This document shows positions 26,601 to 34,999 of a stretch of 64,000 nucleotides of DNA, piece after piece. Position 1 is the first letter of the stretch; each line of letters opens with the position of its first letter. The notes beneath the pieces are model-generated. The model saw only the letters and a list, made by a program, of their open reading frames with translations, did not search any database and was not told the DNA's origin. The DNA is from Streptomyces spiralis (GTDB lineage: Bacteria; Actinomycetota; Actinomycetes; Streptomycetales; Streptomycetaceae), in contig NZ_BNBC01000040.1 in the NCBI RefSeq assembly GCF_014654675.1, positions 24,729-88,728 on the forward strand, written 5' to 3'. The position numbers and the translations under genes were made by a program.

Positions 26601-27454
26601 ACATCAGTGCCGGGGACACCACGTGGCAGCACCTGGTGCACCGCACTACGACGTTCGACGTCGACATGCCACTCGCCGTCGGCATGCGCGACGTCCCCCG
26701 GGCGTACCGGCCCGGGGCGCAGCCCGCCGAGACCTGGCAGGGCGCCGTCGTACGGCCGTCCATCCCGATCGGCACCACCACTCCGACGGTGCGCGTGGGC
26801 AACGTGCTGAGGCTGAGGATCCCCGAGTTCACGGACTCGCAGTCCGGACACTGGTCGCGGGCCGAGGCAGGCGACGGCGGCGGTGTCGGCGCGTCGAGCG
26901 CCGACCGGGCCGGCGACGCCACGAGCGCCGTGCTCTACCGTGACGGCCGCGAGCTCACCGACTCGGACAGTGCCTGGACGGACATGGCAGTGCCCGCCGA
27001 TGCCGCTCAGTACCGGCTGGACCTGACCACGTCGCGGAACTCGCCGGACTGGAAGGACGCCGTCGCCACCACCACCTCGTGGTCCTTCCGGTCGGCCCGG
27101 ACGGACACGGCCACGCCGTTGTCTCTACTCCAACTGGACTACGCGGTGCCGCTCGACGCGCACAACGTGCTGCATGCCGGTCACACACACGTCATCGGCG
27201 TCCGGGTCCGCGTCCAGGACGGGCTGCCCGCCCCGAGCGGAGTGACCGTTCAGGTCGAGGCCTCCTACGACGACGGCCGCACCTGGAGCACGGCCAAGGT
27301 GACCGACCGCGGCCACAACGCCTTCCAGGCCAGGGTCGACGGGCCCTCGAAGGCTGCCGTCGGCGCCTGGGTGACCCTGCGCGTCACGGCTCGCGACGCC
27401 GCCGGGAACACGGTCCGCCAGACGGTGCAGCGCGCCTACGCCCTGCAGCGGTAG
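23681..27454 (+). CDS. Secreted S8 subtilisin-family serine protease, 1257 aa
   Basis: A large exported subtilase. Residues 1-30 are a signal peptide (MRRIRLAAAISAGFALAAGA), followed by a propeptide to about residue 210. The catalytic triad is D237 (AVLDTGVD), H269 (GHGTHVAS) and S447 (SGTSMATPHV), with the oxyanion Asn in AAGNSG. A PA-type insert or Fn3-like region and a long beta-rich C-terminal half follow, ending SGVTVQVEASYDDGRTW and TARDAAGNTV. The ATG at 23681 is chosen because GGAAGG and a signal peptide fit it; the frame is open 130 codons further upstream. It pairs with a paralogue at 28933 and probably digests external protein. Confidence 0.92.
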   Translation: MRRIRLAAAISAGFALAAGAMAPFSAGASGLREGAVANAPAGGTATVQLITGDSVTVTKAPGGRQTASVTPGTGRRGIVFRTLEEDGHLTVLPSDAGPLVAAGRLDRQLFDVTALVAQGYDKAHTDTLPLIVAGPAKVAASAMRGLTALAAGDAPVRKLDSIDAQAMRVTNSDLGRFWRQLVPDAEKLRASEVAATPRVWLDGRVGAALDRSTAQIGAPDVWQAGYRGDGVKVAVLDTGVDQTHPDLAGRVAEAKDFSGSSGTGDVFGHGTHVASIVGGSGAASGGRYKGVAPAAQLLVGKVLGDDGYGSESQVIAGMEWAASQGAKVVNMSLGSEEATDGTDPMSQALNDLSRSTGTLFVVAAGNSGEQGATTVGSPGAADDALTVGAVDRDDSLAPFSSRGPRLGDDAAKPDVTAPGVGIVAARAAGTTMGDPVDEHYVAASGTSMATPHVAGAAALLAQRHPDWTGAQLKDALISTAHTVPGQQATEEGGGRIDVRAAALGTVTATGSLALGPFSTSAAAPATSRLRYTNTSDEDLTLSLGVKLTTTGGRAPADGAVRLGSDSVRVPAGATTEVPLTVDPARAGKGKFYGYVTATSADGKTTVHTTLSLVVHGPVHRITVETYDRTGTRVPALPTIWGPDGFVDYTSTEPAVAEVEEGTYQVDNTWLDTVGDGQELRDVVLPEVKVTRDMTVTVDARKTVPVDIRTPRPAEQRGVLSYQTYREIDGHSLTQGTMYFDSAKRLYVSPTARVTDGAFEFASRWQLVAPLLRAKVAGSGLDLNAYYMPASPLFSDHGATLTAVDAGDAATADFSHARGRVAVVKDPTGAYEKDLVARAASAGVRAVMLVHFSDIGWTRWDPQGERWAVPTVRIGSRAGADLLARIAHRSTSVTFSGTARSPYLYDVMQVSAQQIPEHVVYTVSERDSAVVRSTYADNGGSGWASEQRFGWRPYQNTAWLQYTRFVPTGFTRTEYISAGDTTWQHLVHRTTTFDVDMPLAVGMRDVPRAYRPGAQPAETWQGAVVRPSIPIGTTTPTVRVGNVLRLRIPEFTDSQSGHWSRAEAGDGGGVGASSADRAGDATSAVLYRDGRELTDSDSAWTDMAVPADAAQYRLDLTTSRNSPDWKDAVATTTSWSFRSARTDTATPLSLLQLDYAVPLDAHNVLHAGHTHVIGVRVRVQDGLPAPSGVTVQVEASYDDGRTWSTAKVTDRGHNAFQARVDGPSKAAVGAWVTLRVTARDAAGNTVRQTVQRAYALQR

Positions 27455-27466
27455 GTGAGCCCTCCG

Positions 27467-27496
27467 GGGGGGCGCGTGTTCCGACGTGCGCCCCCC
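27467..27496 (+). terminator. Terminator after the first subtilase
   Basis: GGGGGGCGC (27467-27475) pairs with GCGCCCCCC (27488-27496) around a 12-nt loop, 13 bp beyond the stop codon and followed by TTG. It separates the protease from the regulator gene. Confidence 0.6.
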
Positions 27497-27562
27497 TTGC
27501 TCCACGCCTCCCATGTAGTACGGTATTCAACCGTCGAAGCGCACGACCCCGGGAGGACGTCA

Positions 27563-28567
27563 GTGGTGCTGGAGGTCGCCGGCGTCTCCGACGAGGAGGA
27601 GTCCCTCTACCGGCTGCTCGTCGCGTACGGCCGGGCCACCCCGGCGGACCTGGCCCAGCGTGCCGGTCTGTCCGACGCGGACGCCGTGCGTGTCCTCGAC
27701 TCGCTGGCCTCCAAGGGCCTGGCAAGTCATACGGACGGCACTCCCCGGGCGTTCCGAGCCACGCCCCCGGACGTGGCGCTGCTGCCCCGGCTCAAGCGCA
27801 GCGCCGACGCTCTGGAGCTGGCCCGGATCGAGGCCGCCCGTCTGGTCGAGTCCTACCGGGACACGATTCGCAGGCACGACGCCGGCCAGTTGCTCGAGGT
27901 CATCACCGGGGCGGAAGCCCTGCGCCAGCACCTGAGGCAAATCCAGACCAGCGCGCAGACCGAAATGCTCTGGTTCTGCAAGGCCCAGTACGTGGCCATG
28001 CCGTCAGGCAGCAATGCCGAGGAGTTCGAGGCGCTGGCCCGGGGCGTGCGCTATCGGGTGCTGTACGAGAAGGCGTTCTTCGACGACGAAGGAGCCATGG
28101 ACAACGTGGTGGCGGGCGTACGGGCCGGCGAGGTCGCCCGGGCCGCGCCGAACCTGCCGCTGCGCCTGGCGATCGCCGACCGCTCCGTCGCCATCTTCCC
28201 CCTCGTGGCCGGTGGGCCGCACGGCAGCCCCGAGGAGCCGACCACCGCACTGGTCAGGGACAGCAATCTGCTCGCGGCCCTGATGGCTCTGTTCGAGCGC
28301 TACTGGGAGGACGCCGTCCCCCTGAACGTCGACGACGCCGGCGCCATCGAAGGGACGGACGCAGTCGGGCAGCCCGATGTGCTCTCCCCCACCGACCGCA
28401 AACTCCTGGCCCTGCTGGTGGCCGGAGTCGCCGACAAGGCGATCGCCTCGCAGATGGGGCTGAGCCGCCGGACTGTCCAGCGCCGGATCCAGAGCATGAT
28501 GGAGCGCGCCGGCGCGGCGACACGCATGCAACTCGCCTGGCAGGCCGCACGCCGCGGATGGCTGTGA
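27563..28567 (+). CDS. TrmB/LuxR-type transcriptional regulator
   Basis: A 334-residue regulator with two DNA-binding elements. Residues 10-70 form a TrmB-like winged helix (LYRLLVAYGRATPADLAQRA). The centre (LLEVITGAEALRQHLRQIQ, AQTEMLWFCKAQYVAMP) is the helical and PLD-like sensing region. The last 65 residues are a LuxR/GerE helix-turn-helix (LSPTDRKLLALLVAGVADKA, SRRTVQRRIQSMMERAGAAT). A GTG start at 27563 with GGGAGG 5 nt upstream is preferred to earlier in-frame starts. Its place between two paralogous subtilases suggests it controls them; this is inference. Confidence 0.85.
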   Translation: MVLEVAGVSDEEESLYRLLVAYGRATPADLAQRAGLSDADAVRVLDSLASKGLASHTDGTPRAFRATPPDVALLPRLKRSADALELARIEAARLVESYRDTIRRHDAGQLLEVITGAEALRQHLRQIQTSAQTEMLWFCKAQYVAMPSGSNAEEFEALARGVRYRVLYEKAFFDDEGAMDNVVAGVRAGEVARAAPNLPLRLAIADRSVAIFPLVAGGPHGSPEEPTTALVRDSNLLAALMALFERYWEDAVPLNVDDAGAIEGTDAVGQPDVLSPTDRKLLALLVAGVADKAIASQMGLSRRTVQRRIQSMMERAGAATRMQLAWQAARRGWL

Positions 28568-28932
28568 GCCGAGAGTCTGCGGCTGTCGTCCCCTCCGGCT
28601 GACCGTACGACCCCCGAAGAGGGCGTCACCCCTCGACATCGGCGGGGCCGTTGCCGGGGGAACATCGTCGCCGGCGCCTGCGGCGGCGTGAGCGGTGCGG
28701 AGCAACGTTGCGATCCAGTCCGCCTCAGGTGAGGCACCCAAGCCGCCCCCGGTGTCATCCCCACCGCGGCACTGGGCTCCGGTCACCGTCGTCTGCCGTC
28801 TCGACGCACGCTGTGAGCCGACCATGCCGACCGCCCGCGTTCTTGTCATGAACCAAGGCCGAAGGTAGCGCAGTTGCGCCATGGCACAGGTGCGCCAGCG
28901 ACATCCGTTGCTGGAAACCGAAGGTGCCCCCC
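28568..28932. other. Intergenic stretch upstream of the second subtilase
   Basis: 365 bp with no gene. It should contain the promoter of the second protease, but no clear consensus is visible. Confidence 0.4.
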
Positions 28933-31900
28933 ATGCTCCAAGCCGTCCACCGTTCTTCGATTCCCTTGAGGTTTTCCTTGTTCGAAAAGCCCATTTTCAG
29001 ACGGGGGTTGCTGGCCCTCGGCGTGGTCGCCGCCCTGTCGCTGGGGGTCCTGCCAGCCACGGCCGCCCCGCCCGCGCACCCCGTCACGCCCGTGCCCGCC
29101 GAAGCGGCACAGCGCTCACCTGGCGGCGACGTACACACCGTCACGCTGATCACCGGTGACAAGGTGACCATCGGTACCACGGCCGACGGCGCCGTCGTCC
29201 GGTCCTTCGAACCGGCGAACGGCGCCACCCCGGGCTTCCACCGCGCCGTCATCGACGGCGCCACCTATGTGTATCCGGACGCCGTCCTGCCCTACGTCGG
29301 CGCCGGAAAACTGGACAAGCAGTTGTTCAACGTGACCGAGCTGATCGCCGACGGCTACGACGACGCACACGCCTCCCGGCTGCCGCTCATCGTCAAGTAC
29401 ACCGATGCTGCCGCCAGGTCCCGGACCCAGCCGAAGGTGGCCGGTTCAGACCTCGTCCGCCGATTGGACAGCATCCAGGGTGCTGCCCTCGCGCAGACGC
29501 GCACACGGGCCCCAGCGTTCTGGTCCGCGCTCACTGGCGATTCCGGCGCAGCGGCCCGCTCGGCGAAGCCGGCCTTCCTGGGGGGCATCGCGAAGGTCTG
29601 GCTCGACGCCAAGGTGAAGGCCGACCTGGCCGACTCCACCGCCCAGATCGGCGCGCAGCAGGTCTGGGCGGAGGGGATCACGGGCAAGGGCGTGAAGGTC
29701 GCGGTGCTCGACAGCGGGGTTGACGCCGAACACCCTGACCTGGCCGGGCAGATCGACACCAGCGCCAGTTTCGTCCCGCGTGAGGAAGACGTCACCGACT
29801 ACAACGGCCACGGCACCCACGTGGCCTCAACGATCGCGGGCACCGGCAGCGCCTCCGACGGCAAGGAGCGAGGCGTCGCCTCCGGTGCCCGGCTGGCCAT
29901 CGGCAAGGTGCTGGACTCCGATGGCAGCGGCCAGGAGTCCTGGATCATCGCAGGCATGGAGTGGGCCGCCCGAGACCAACACGCCAGGATCATCAGCATG
30001 AGTCTGGGCGGGGGCGGCGACGCCACCGACCCGATGAGCCAGACCGTCGACCAGCTCAGCCACGACACCGGTGCGCTGTTCGTCGTCGCGGCGGGCAACG
30101 GCGGTCCCCACTCCATCAGCAGCCCCGGCACCGCGGACGCCGCGCTGACCGTCGGCGCCGTGGATGCCAAGGACCAGTTGGCCGACTTCTCCAGCCAGGG
30201 CCCGCGTGACGGTGACGCAGGGCTGAAGCCCGAACTCACCGCACCCGGCGTCGACATCGTCGCGGCGCGCTCACACTACAAGCGGGGCTCCGGTTACTAC
30301 ACGACGATGAGCGGCACTTCGATGGCCACGCCGCACGTCGCCGGAGCCGCCGCGCTGCTGGCCTCCGAGCACCCCGACTGGACCGGCTCGCGGCTGAAGG
30401 AGGCACTGATCAGCAGTGCAAAGGCCACCCCGTCGTACACGCCGTACCAGGCGGGCGCCGGTCGGCTGGACGCGCTCGCGGCGGCGCACGCCTCGGTCTT
30501 CGCCACCGCCGACGCCTACTCCGGCTTCCACACCTGGCCCCCGAAGCCGGGAGAGACGGACGTCCAGAAGGTGACGTACACGAACGTCGGTGACACCCCG
30601 GCCGACCTGGTCCTGGCGATCGACGGCACCGTCCCGGCAGGGTTGTTCACGCTCTCCGAGGACCGGATCTCCGTTCCCGCGCACGGCACGGTCTCGGTCG
30701 ACCTGACCGCGCACCTGGACCATCTGCCGGCCGACCAGCCCGTCAGCGCCATGGTCACCGGTACGGACGGCGCCGGTGCGGTCCGGGCCCGAACCCTGAT
30801 CGGCGCCGCCAGAGAAGGTCAGCGGCAGAATCTGACCGTCGTCGCCAAGGACCGGTCGGGCCGACCGCTGTCCGGCAGGGTCATCCTCACCGCTGAGCAC
30901 CTCTTCACGATCATGGACCTCGACACATCCGGCACCGGCACGATGCGGCTGCCGGTCGGTGACTACAGCGGATGGCTCACCGCCGACGTGCAGGGCGCCA
31001 ACGGGCCGCGCTCTCTGGGCATGGCGCTGCTCGCCTTCAACGACGTGCGGCTGGACCAGGACCGCACCGTCACCCTGGACGGTCGCAAGGCCCGCCGGAT
31101 CCTGGCACGCGTACCGAAGCAGACCACCGCTGTCGCACCGCGCCTGGACGTCCATCGGTCGTTCACCGACAGCCTGGTCGAGTCGTCCATGCTCCCCAAC
31201 GAGACCTACGACAGCATCTGGGCACTGCCCACCGGCAAGAAGGTCACCACCGGCGAGTTCGAGTTCGGGGCCCGCTTCCGCCTCGAGGAACCGGCACTGA
31301 CCGTGGGCACAACATCGAAGAACTATGCCGACCCATTGGTCAAGCGGGCGGCCGAGCCCCTGCCGGCCGGCACCCGGACGCTCACAGCGCTCTACGCCGG
31401 CGAGGGCACGGCACAGGAGCTGGACGGCATGGACGTTCGCGGCAAGGCCGTGGTGGTTCAGAGCAGCGACCCGGCCCAAATCATGCAACAGGCAGAGGCC
31501 GCGGCGGCCGCGGGCGCCCGGCTGCTCCTGGTCGTCAACAAGGGCATCGGCCGACTGCAGCCCTGGGACGAGACTCCCTGGAGCCCCGAGAGCCCGGCCC
31601 CGCTGACAGTGGCGACCCTCGACACCGACCAGGGTGCGGACCTGATCGGCTCGCTCCGGCACGGAGCGGTCAAGCTGAAGATCACCTCCCACCCCACCAC
31701 CGACTACCTCTACGACGTGGTGCACCACTGGTCCGGCGCGGTCCCGGCGAACCCGACCTGGCGTGAGGAGCCCAAGGACCTCGGCCGGGTGGACGTCTCG
31801 TTCCGCAACTACCGGCCGGGCAAGGCGATGGAGTTCCGTCCCGACGTCTGGCGGGGCTGGGCCGTCGGCAACCAGCTCACCGCACCCGCCCAGGGCGAAC

Positions 31901-32685
31901 GGACCGACTGGGTCACCTCCGGCGCCGCATGGCTGGACGACGCCTTCATCGCAGGTGAGACCGGGCAGCACTCCATCGACGTCCTCCACTACCTGGCGCG
32001 GAAGGCTGGCAAGGTCAACTGGTTCGGGCCGATCCAGCGGCCCCGGATGGGACCGCTGGGCTACCAGCCGGTGCGCTACCTCGACACCATGTACATCACC
32101 GCACCCGGGTGGGGCGACTCCGGGGCCGGACACGTGGGCGAAGCCGGCGCCAACTTCCACGTCGAGGACTGGATGGCGCTCTACCAGGGCGACCAGCAGC
32201 TCGACTGGGGCAATGCCGAGTGGCTGCCGGTCCCCGCGCTCGCTCCGGAGCGGCTCCCCTACCGGCTGGTCGTCGACAACGACCGGGGAACCTGGGCCGA
32301 TCCCTACTCGACGCACACCCTCACCGAGTGGGACTTCACCTCCGCGGCCACACGGAGCGAATCGACCGAGTCCCTGCCGCTGATCCAACTCGACTACGGT
32401 GTGGACACCGACACAGCCGGCCGAGCCGGGCGCCACGCCGCCCTGACGGTGACGGCCTCGCACCTGCCCGGCACCACCGCCGCCATCGAGATGCCCTCTG
32501 TGGAGGTCTCCTACGACGACGGCAAGAGCTGGCACCCGAGCGACCTGACCCGCGCCGCAGACGGATGGCGGACCAACTTGAGCGCGCCGAAGACGGCGGA
32601 CTTCGCCACCCTCCGGGTCACCGCCCGGGACAGCGCCGGGAACGCCGTCTCCCAGACGATCACCCGGGCCTTCGGACTGCGCTGA
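28933..32685 (+). CDS. Secreted S8 subtilisin-family serine protease, 1250 aa
   Basis: This is a paralogue of the upstream subtilase with the same layout. It has a signal peptide at about residues 1-45 (basic start, then LLALGVVAALSLGVLPATAA), a propeptide beginning VHTVTLITGDKVTIG, and the triad D260 (AVLDSGVD), H293 (GHGTHVAST) and S463 (SGTSMATPHV). AAGNGG carries the oxyanion Asn. A PA-domain-like segment (MDVRGKAVVVQSSDPAQIMQ) lies near residue 840, and the C-terminus shares VEVSYDDGKSW and RVTARDSAGNAV with its sister. ATG 28933 is chosen with GAAGGTG just upstream. The matching termini suggest an old duplication. Confidence 0.92.
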   Translation: MLQAVHRSSIPLRFSLFEKPIFRRGLLALGVVAALSLGVLPATAAPPAHPVTPVPAEAAQRSPGGDVHTVTLITGDKVTIGTTADGAVVRSFEPANGATPGFHRAVIDGATYVYPDAVLPYVGAGKLDKQLFNVTELIADGYDDAHASRLPLIVKYTDAAARSRTQPKVAGSDLVRRLDSIQGAALAQTRTRAPAFWSALTGDSGAAARSAKPAFLGGIAKVWLDAKVKADLADSTAQIGAQQVWAEGITGKGVKVAVLDSGVDAEHPDLAGQIDTSASFVPREEDVTDYNGHGTHVASTIAGTGSASDGKERGVASGARLAIGKVLDSDGSGQESWIIAGMEWAARDQHARIISMSLGGGGDATDPMSQTVDQLSHDTGALFVVAAGNGGPHSISSPGTADAALTVGAVDAKDQLADFSSQGPRDGDAGLKPELTAPGVDIVAARSHYKRGSGYYTTMSGTSMATPHVAGAAALLASEHPDWTGSRLKEALISSAKATPSYTPYQAGAGRLDALAAAHASVFATADAYSGFHTWPPKPGETDVQKVTYTNVGDTPADLVLAIDGTVPAGLFTLSEDRISVPAHGTVSVDLTAHLDHLPADQPVSAMVTGTDGAGAVRARTLIGAAREGQRQNLTVVAKDRSGRPLSGRVILTAEHLFTIMDLDTSGTGTMRLPVGDYSGWLTADVQGANGPRSLGMALLAFNDVRLDQDRTVTLDGRKARRILARVPKQTTAVAPRLDVHRSFTDSLVESSMLPNETYDSIWALPTGKKVTTGEFEFGARFRLEEPALTVGTTSKNYADPLVKRAAEPLPAGTRTLTALYAGEGTAQELDGMDVRGKAVVVQSSDPAQIMQQAEAAAAAGARLLLVVNKGIGRLQPWDETPWSPESPAPLTVATLDTDQGADLIGSLRHGAVKLKITSHPTTDYLYDVVHHWSGAVPANPTWREEPKDLGRVDVSFRNYRPGKAMEFRPDVWRGWAVGNQLTAPAQGERTDWVTSGAAWLDDAFIAGETGQHSIDVLHYLARKAGKVNWFGPIQRPRMGPLGYQPVRYLDTMYITAPGWGDSGAGHVGEAGANFHVEDWMALYQGDQQLDWGNAEWLPVPALAPERLPYRLVVDNDRGTWADPYSTHTLTEWDFTSAATRSESTESLPLIQLDYGVDTDTAGRAGRHAALTVTASHLPGTTAAIEMPSVEVSYDDGKSWHPSDLTRAADGWRTNLSAPKTADFATLRVTARDSAGNAVSQTITRAFGLR

Positions 32686-32703
32686 CATACCTGCGGTGAT
32701 GAA

Positions 32704-32734
32704 CCGGGTGGGGTCCCGTCGGGGCCCCGCCCGG
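32704..32734 (+). terminator. Terminator after the second subtilase
   Basis: CCGGGTGGGG (32704-32713) pairs with CCCCGCCCGG (32725-32734), one G-T wobble, 18 bp after the stop codon. Confidence 0.55.
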
Positions 32735-32801
32735 CCGCACGCACCCCGGCTCGCGATCGATCCGAACTCGATCGTGCGCGCCTGGGCGCGGTCCGAACCG
32801 G

Positions 32802-33242
32802 TCAGCCCGCCGCGTCCGGGGCTACGCCGACTGCCGGGGCAAGCTGCCGATGAAGGCGCCCACGGATGATGCTCTCGGCGTGCGCCACGATCGTGCGGAC
32901 CACCGTTTCGCAGCTCTCCACGCTGCCGATCAGGCCCTGGGCCTCACCGGCCCACCACATCCCACCGTCGACATCGCCCTCACGGAGCACCCGTTGCCTG
33001 CGGCGTCTGCCCGAGGCGCGCTCGGCGACGTCGGCACGCGGCCCGGGCTGTGCACCAGTGCGGGCGATGTCCTCCGAGACCGTGTTCCGCGCCACCCGGG
33101 CGGTGTCGCCGGCCGAAGGCACCGGGACTCCCACCGCGTTCCTCCATGCGCTGGACTCCCGTGTCCCCCACGTTTCGGCCACCACCCTCCAGCCCCCGGC
33201 CCTTGCACCGCAAGGATCGATACAACCCCCGAGCTCCGGCAC
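32802..33242 (-). pseudogene. C-terminal remnant resembling nitronate monooxygenase
   Basis: The minus-strand frame ends with VLREGDVDGGMWWAGEAQGL and SVESCETVVRTIVAHAESII, the layout of the last 60 residues of 2-nitropropane dioxygenase/nitronate monooxygenases (gly-rich WAGQ, then an Ile-rich helix with AEAxI). The upstream half (DTARVARNTVSEDIAR) is plausible for the same family, but no FMN-binding core precedes it. The gene is truncated at its 5' end; the assignment rests on short motifs. Confidence 0.4.
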
Positions 33243-34168
33243 GCCTCAATCCCAGGGCCATCAACACGACCGAAACACATGTGTCTGAAATGCAGGCTGA
33301 CTCGTTGAGCCGCAGGAGCAGCCGCACAACCGAGGGGGGACCACGTTGACTTCGGCCATGATGCAAGTACCGCTGACCCCCGCACCACCCTGGGCTCGCC
33401 CTGTCGCACTTCGGTCGCTCGGGCCCCGGGGTGCTGACGCTTGCTCTGGCTGACCCGGCCCGCCTCCAGGCATGGTCGGGCCAGCGGCCCGGAGGGAGCG
33501 GTGACCACCCGTCCCGCTCCTTCGGGCCGCTTCAGCCCGGGCAGCGCCCGGTACGGCCGACACGCGCTCTCCCCGCAGGACTCCATGAAGGTGACATCCA
33601 GCGGGTACGTCCTCGAATTCCCGCACGTCCTGGAGGGGCTGCGAGCCACAGCAGCCCAGTGCAAGAACCCGGCACACCTCGACTTCGTGACCACCGCGAT
33701 CACCGCGCTCGAGGAGGAGGGCCGGACGCCGTACACCTCCTGAACGGCTGCCCCCCGCGCGCCGCCCAGCTGATCTTCGAGGAAGTCACCGAGGCCTAGA
33801 TCACAGCCGAGCAAGCCACTGGCATCCAGAACCGAAACAGCACCCTGGTCCGGGACTTCCGCTCCTCTGCACCAGCCACCGCCGCGCCCAGGCCCGCCGG
33901 ACGGAGCACAAGCGGCACGTCCGCAACGCCACCCGCCTGGATCCGTTGCGCCACCTGCTGACCATCCCGGGCAGCTGACCACCCCGCACCCACTCTCACC
34001 GTCCCCGAACCTCCGGCACCCGACCCGGGGTCAGGGCTGCCCGCGCTCGGCTGCCCGCCGGGCCTTGCGCGGCTTGGTCCCCGTCGGCGCAGTGTCGGGA
34101 AGGCCCGGAAGGGATGCTCCCACACCGCTCCCTCCATGCGCGGTCGAGCCACCGGCCGCCGGGATCAG
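33243..34168. other. Stretch of decayed coding sequence, no intact gene
   Basis: About 925 bp. A plus-strand piece at 33586-33799 looks formerly coding: YVLEFPHVLEGLRATAAQCK then, after a frameshift near 33735, LLNGCPPRAAQLIFEEVTEA. I cannot assign a family. Nothing else is supported. Confidence 0.35.
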
Positions 34169-34260
34169 AGATTGGCGACAATCTGTGGTTTGATTGTCGC
34201 CAATCTATCCGTAGATTGTCGCCATCGCGGTTGACAATCACGTCGGCGCGGTCCTAGCGT
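34169..34260 (+). promoter_or_regulatory. Operator array and promoter of the GntR-type regulator
   Basis: AGATTGGCGACAATC (34169-34183) and GATTGTCGCCAATCT (34192-34206) form a perfect 15-bp inverted repeat with an 8-nt spacer. A third copy of the half-site, GATTGTCGCCA, follows at 34214-34224. Downstream is a good promoter, TTGACA (34231-34236), 18 nt, TAGCGT (34255-34260). Start of transcription would be near 34267, which argues for GTG 34305 as the start codon. The repeats are the likely binding sites of the regulator itself. Confidence 0.75.
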
Positions 34261-34304
34261 CGATGAAGCGTGGCCGTACCACGCAGGAGGAATGGGGTTC
34301 TGCC

Positions 34305-34949
34305 GTGAAGCGTCACAACGTCGAGTCCGAGCTGCGTGAGCGGATCCTGCGTGGAGACCTGGCCCCGGGTGATCGACTGCCGGAGGTGCAGATCGCCGAG
34401 GAACTGGGCACCACGCGGTTCGCGGTCAGGTCGGCGCTGCAGGCCCTGGAGTCCCGCAAACTCGTCGAGCGTGTTCCCAACGCCGGCGTGGTGGTGGCCC
34501 GCCCCGACTACGACCGTTTGCAGGAGATCTACGACGTTCTCGAGCTCCTGGAAGGTCTGGCGGCACGGCTCGCCGCGGAGAGGTCCACGCCGCGCGACTG
34601 GGCCGAACTCCAGGAGCTGTTCGCCGAGGGCGGGCGCCTGGACGAGGCCGCCGAGAACGGCGACATCGACGTGTTCCTCGCCGCGATCGATCGCTACCGC
34701 GACACCGTCATCGAACTGGCCGACCAGGCGTTCCTCGCCGAGATGCTGGCCGGCGTACGCGACCAGTCACATCTGCTCCGCCGGCGCATCCTGATGACAC
34801 CCGGACGTATGCAGGAGAGCCTCGCCGAACACCGCATGGTGATCGACGCGCTCGTGCGCGGCGACGCGGAGGGCGCCGAGCAGCTCAAGCGCCACAACAT
34901 GCAGACCGCTCGGAAACGGCTCAGCCGGTACCGGGACTTCCTCGTCTGA
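34305..34949 (+). CDS. GntR-family regulator with FCD domain
   Basis: A 214-residue regulator. Residues 1-70 are the GntR winged helix (ELRERILRGDLAPGDRLPEV, TTRFAVRSALQALESRKL), and the rest is an FCD helical domain (EIYDVLELLEGLAARLAAER, then EHRMVIDALVRGDAEGAEQL). GTG 34305 is chosen because GGAGGAA lies 12 nt upstream and the mapped promoter starts after an earlier ATG at 34263. It leads a three-gene run with the lyase-family enzyme and the amidohydrolase and probably represses them through the GATTGTCGCC sites. Confidence 0.85.
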   Translation: MKRHNVESELRERILRGDLAPGDRLPEVQIAEELGTTRFAVRSALQALESRKLVERVPNAGVVVARPDYDRLQEIYDVLELLEGLAARLAAERSTPRDWAELQELFAEGGRLDEAAENGDIDVFLAAIDRYRDTVIELADQAFLAEMLAGVRDQSHLLRRRILMTPGRMQESLAEHRMVIDALVRGDAEGAEQLKRHNMQTARKRLSRYRDFLV

Positions 34950-34999
34950 CGACGGCACGGCCGCGCGTGCCTTCCCGCAACCTCTCGGAAAGAACCATC

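Noticed and set aside
30271..32688. 805-codon minus-strand frame
   Set aside because: Shadow of the second subtilase; no ribosome-binding site or recognisable domain.
33586..33799. A small gene starting at ATG 33586
   Set aside because: The reading needs a frameshift and I cannot identify a family, so it is reported only as decayed coding sequence.
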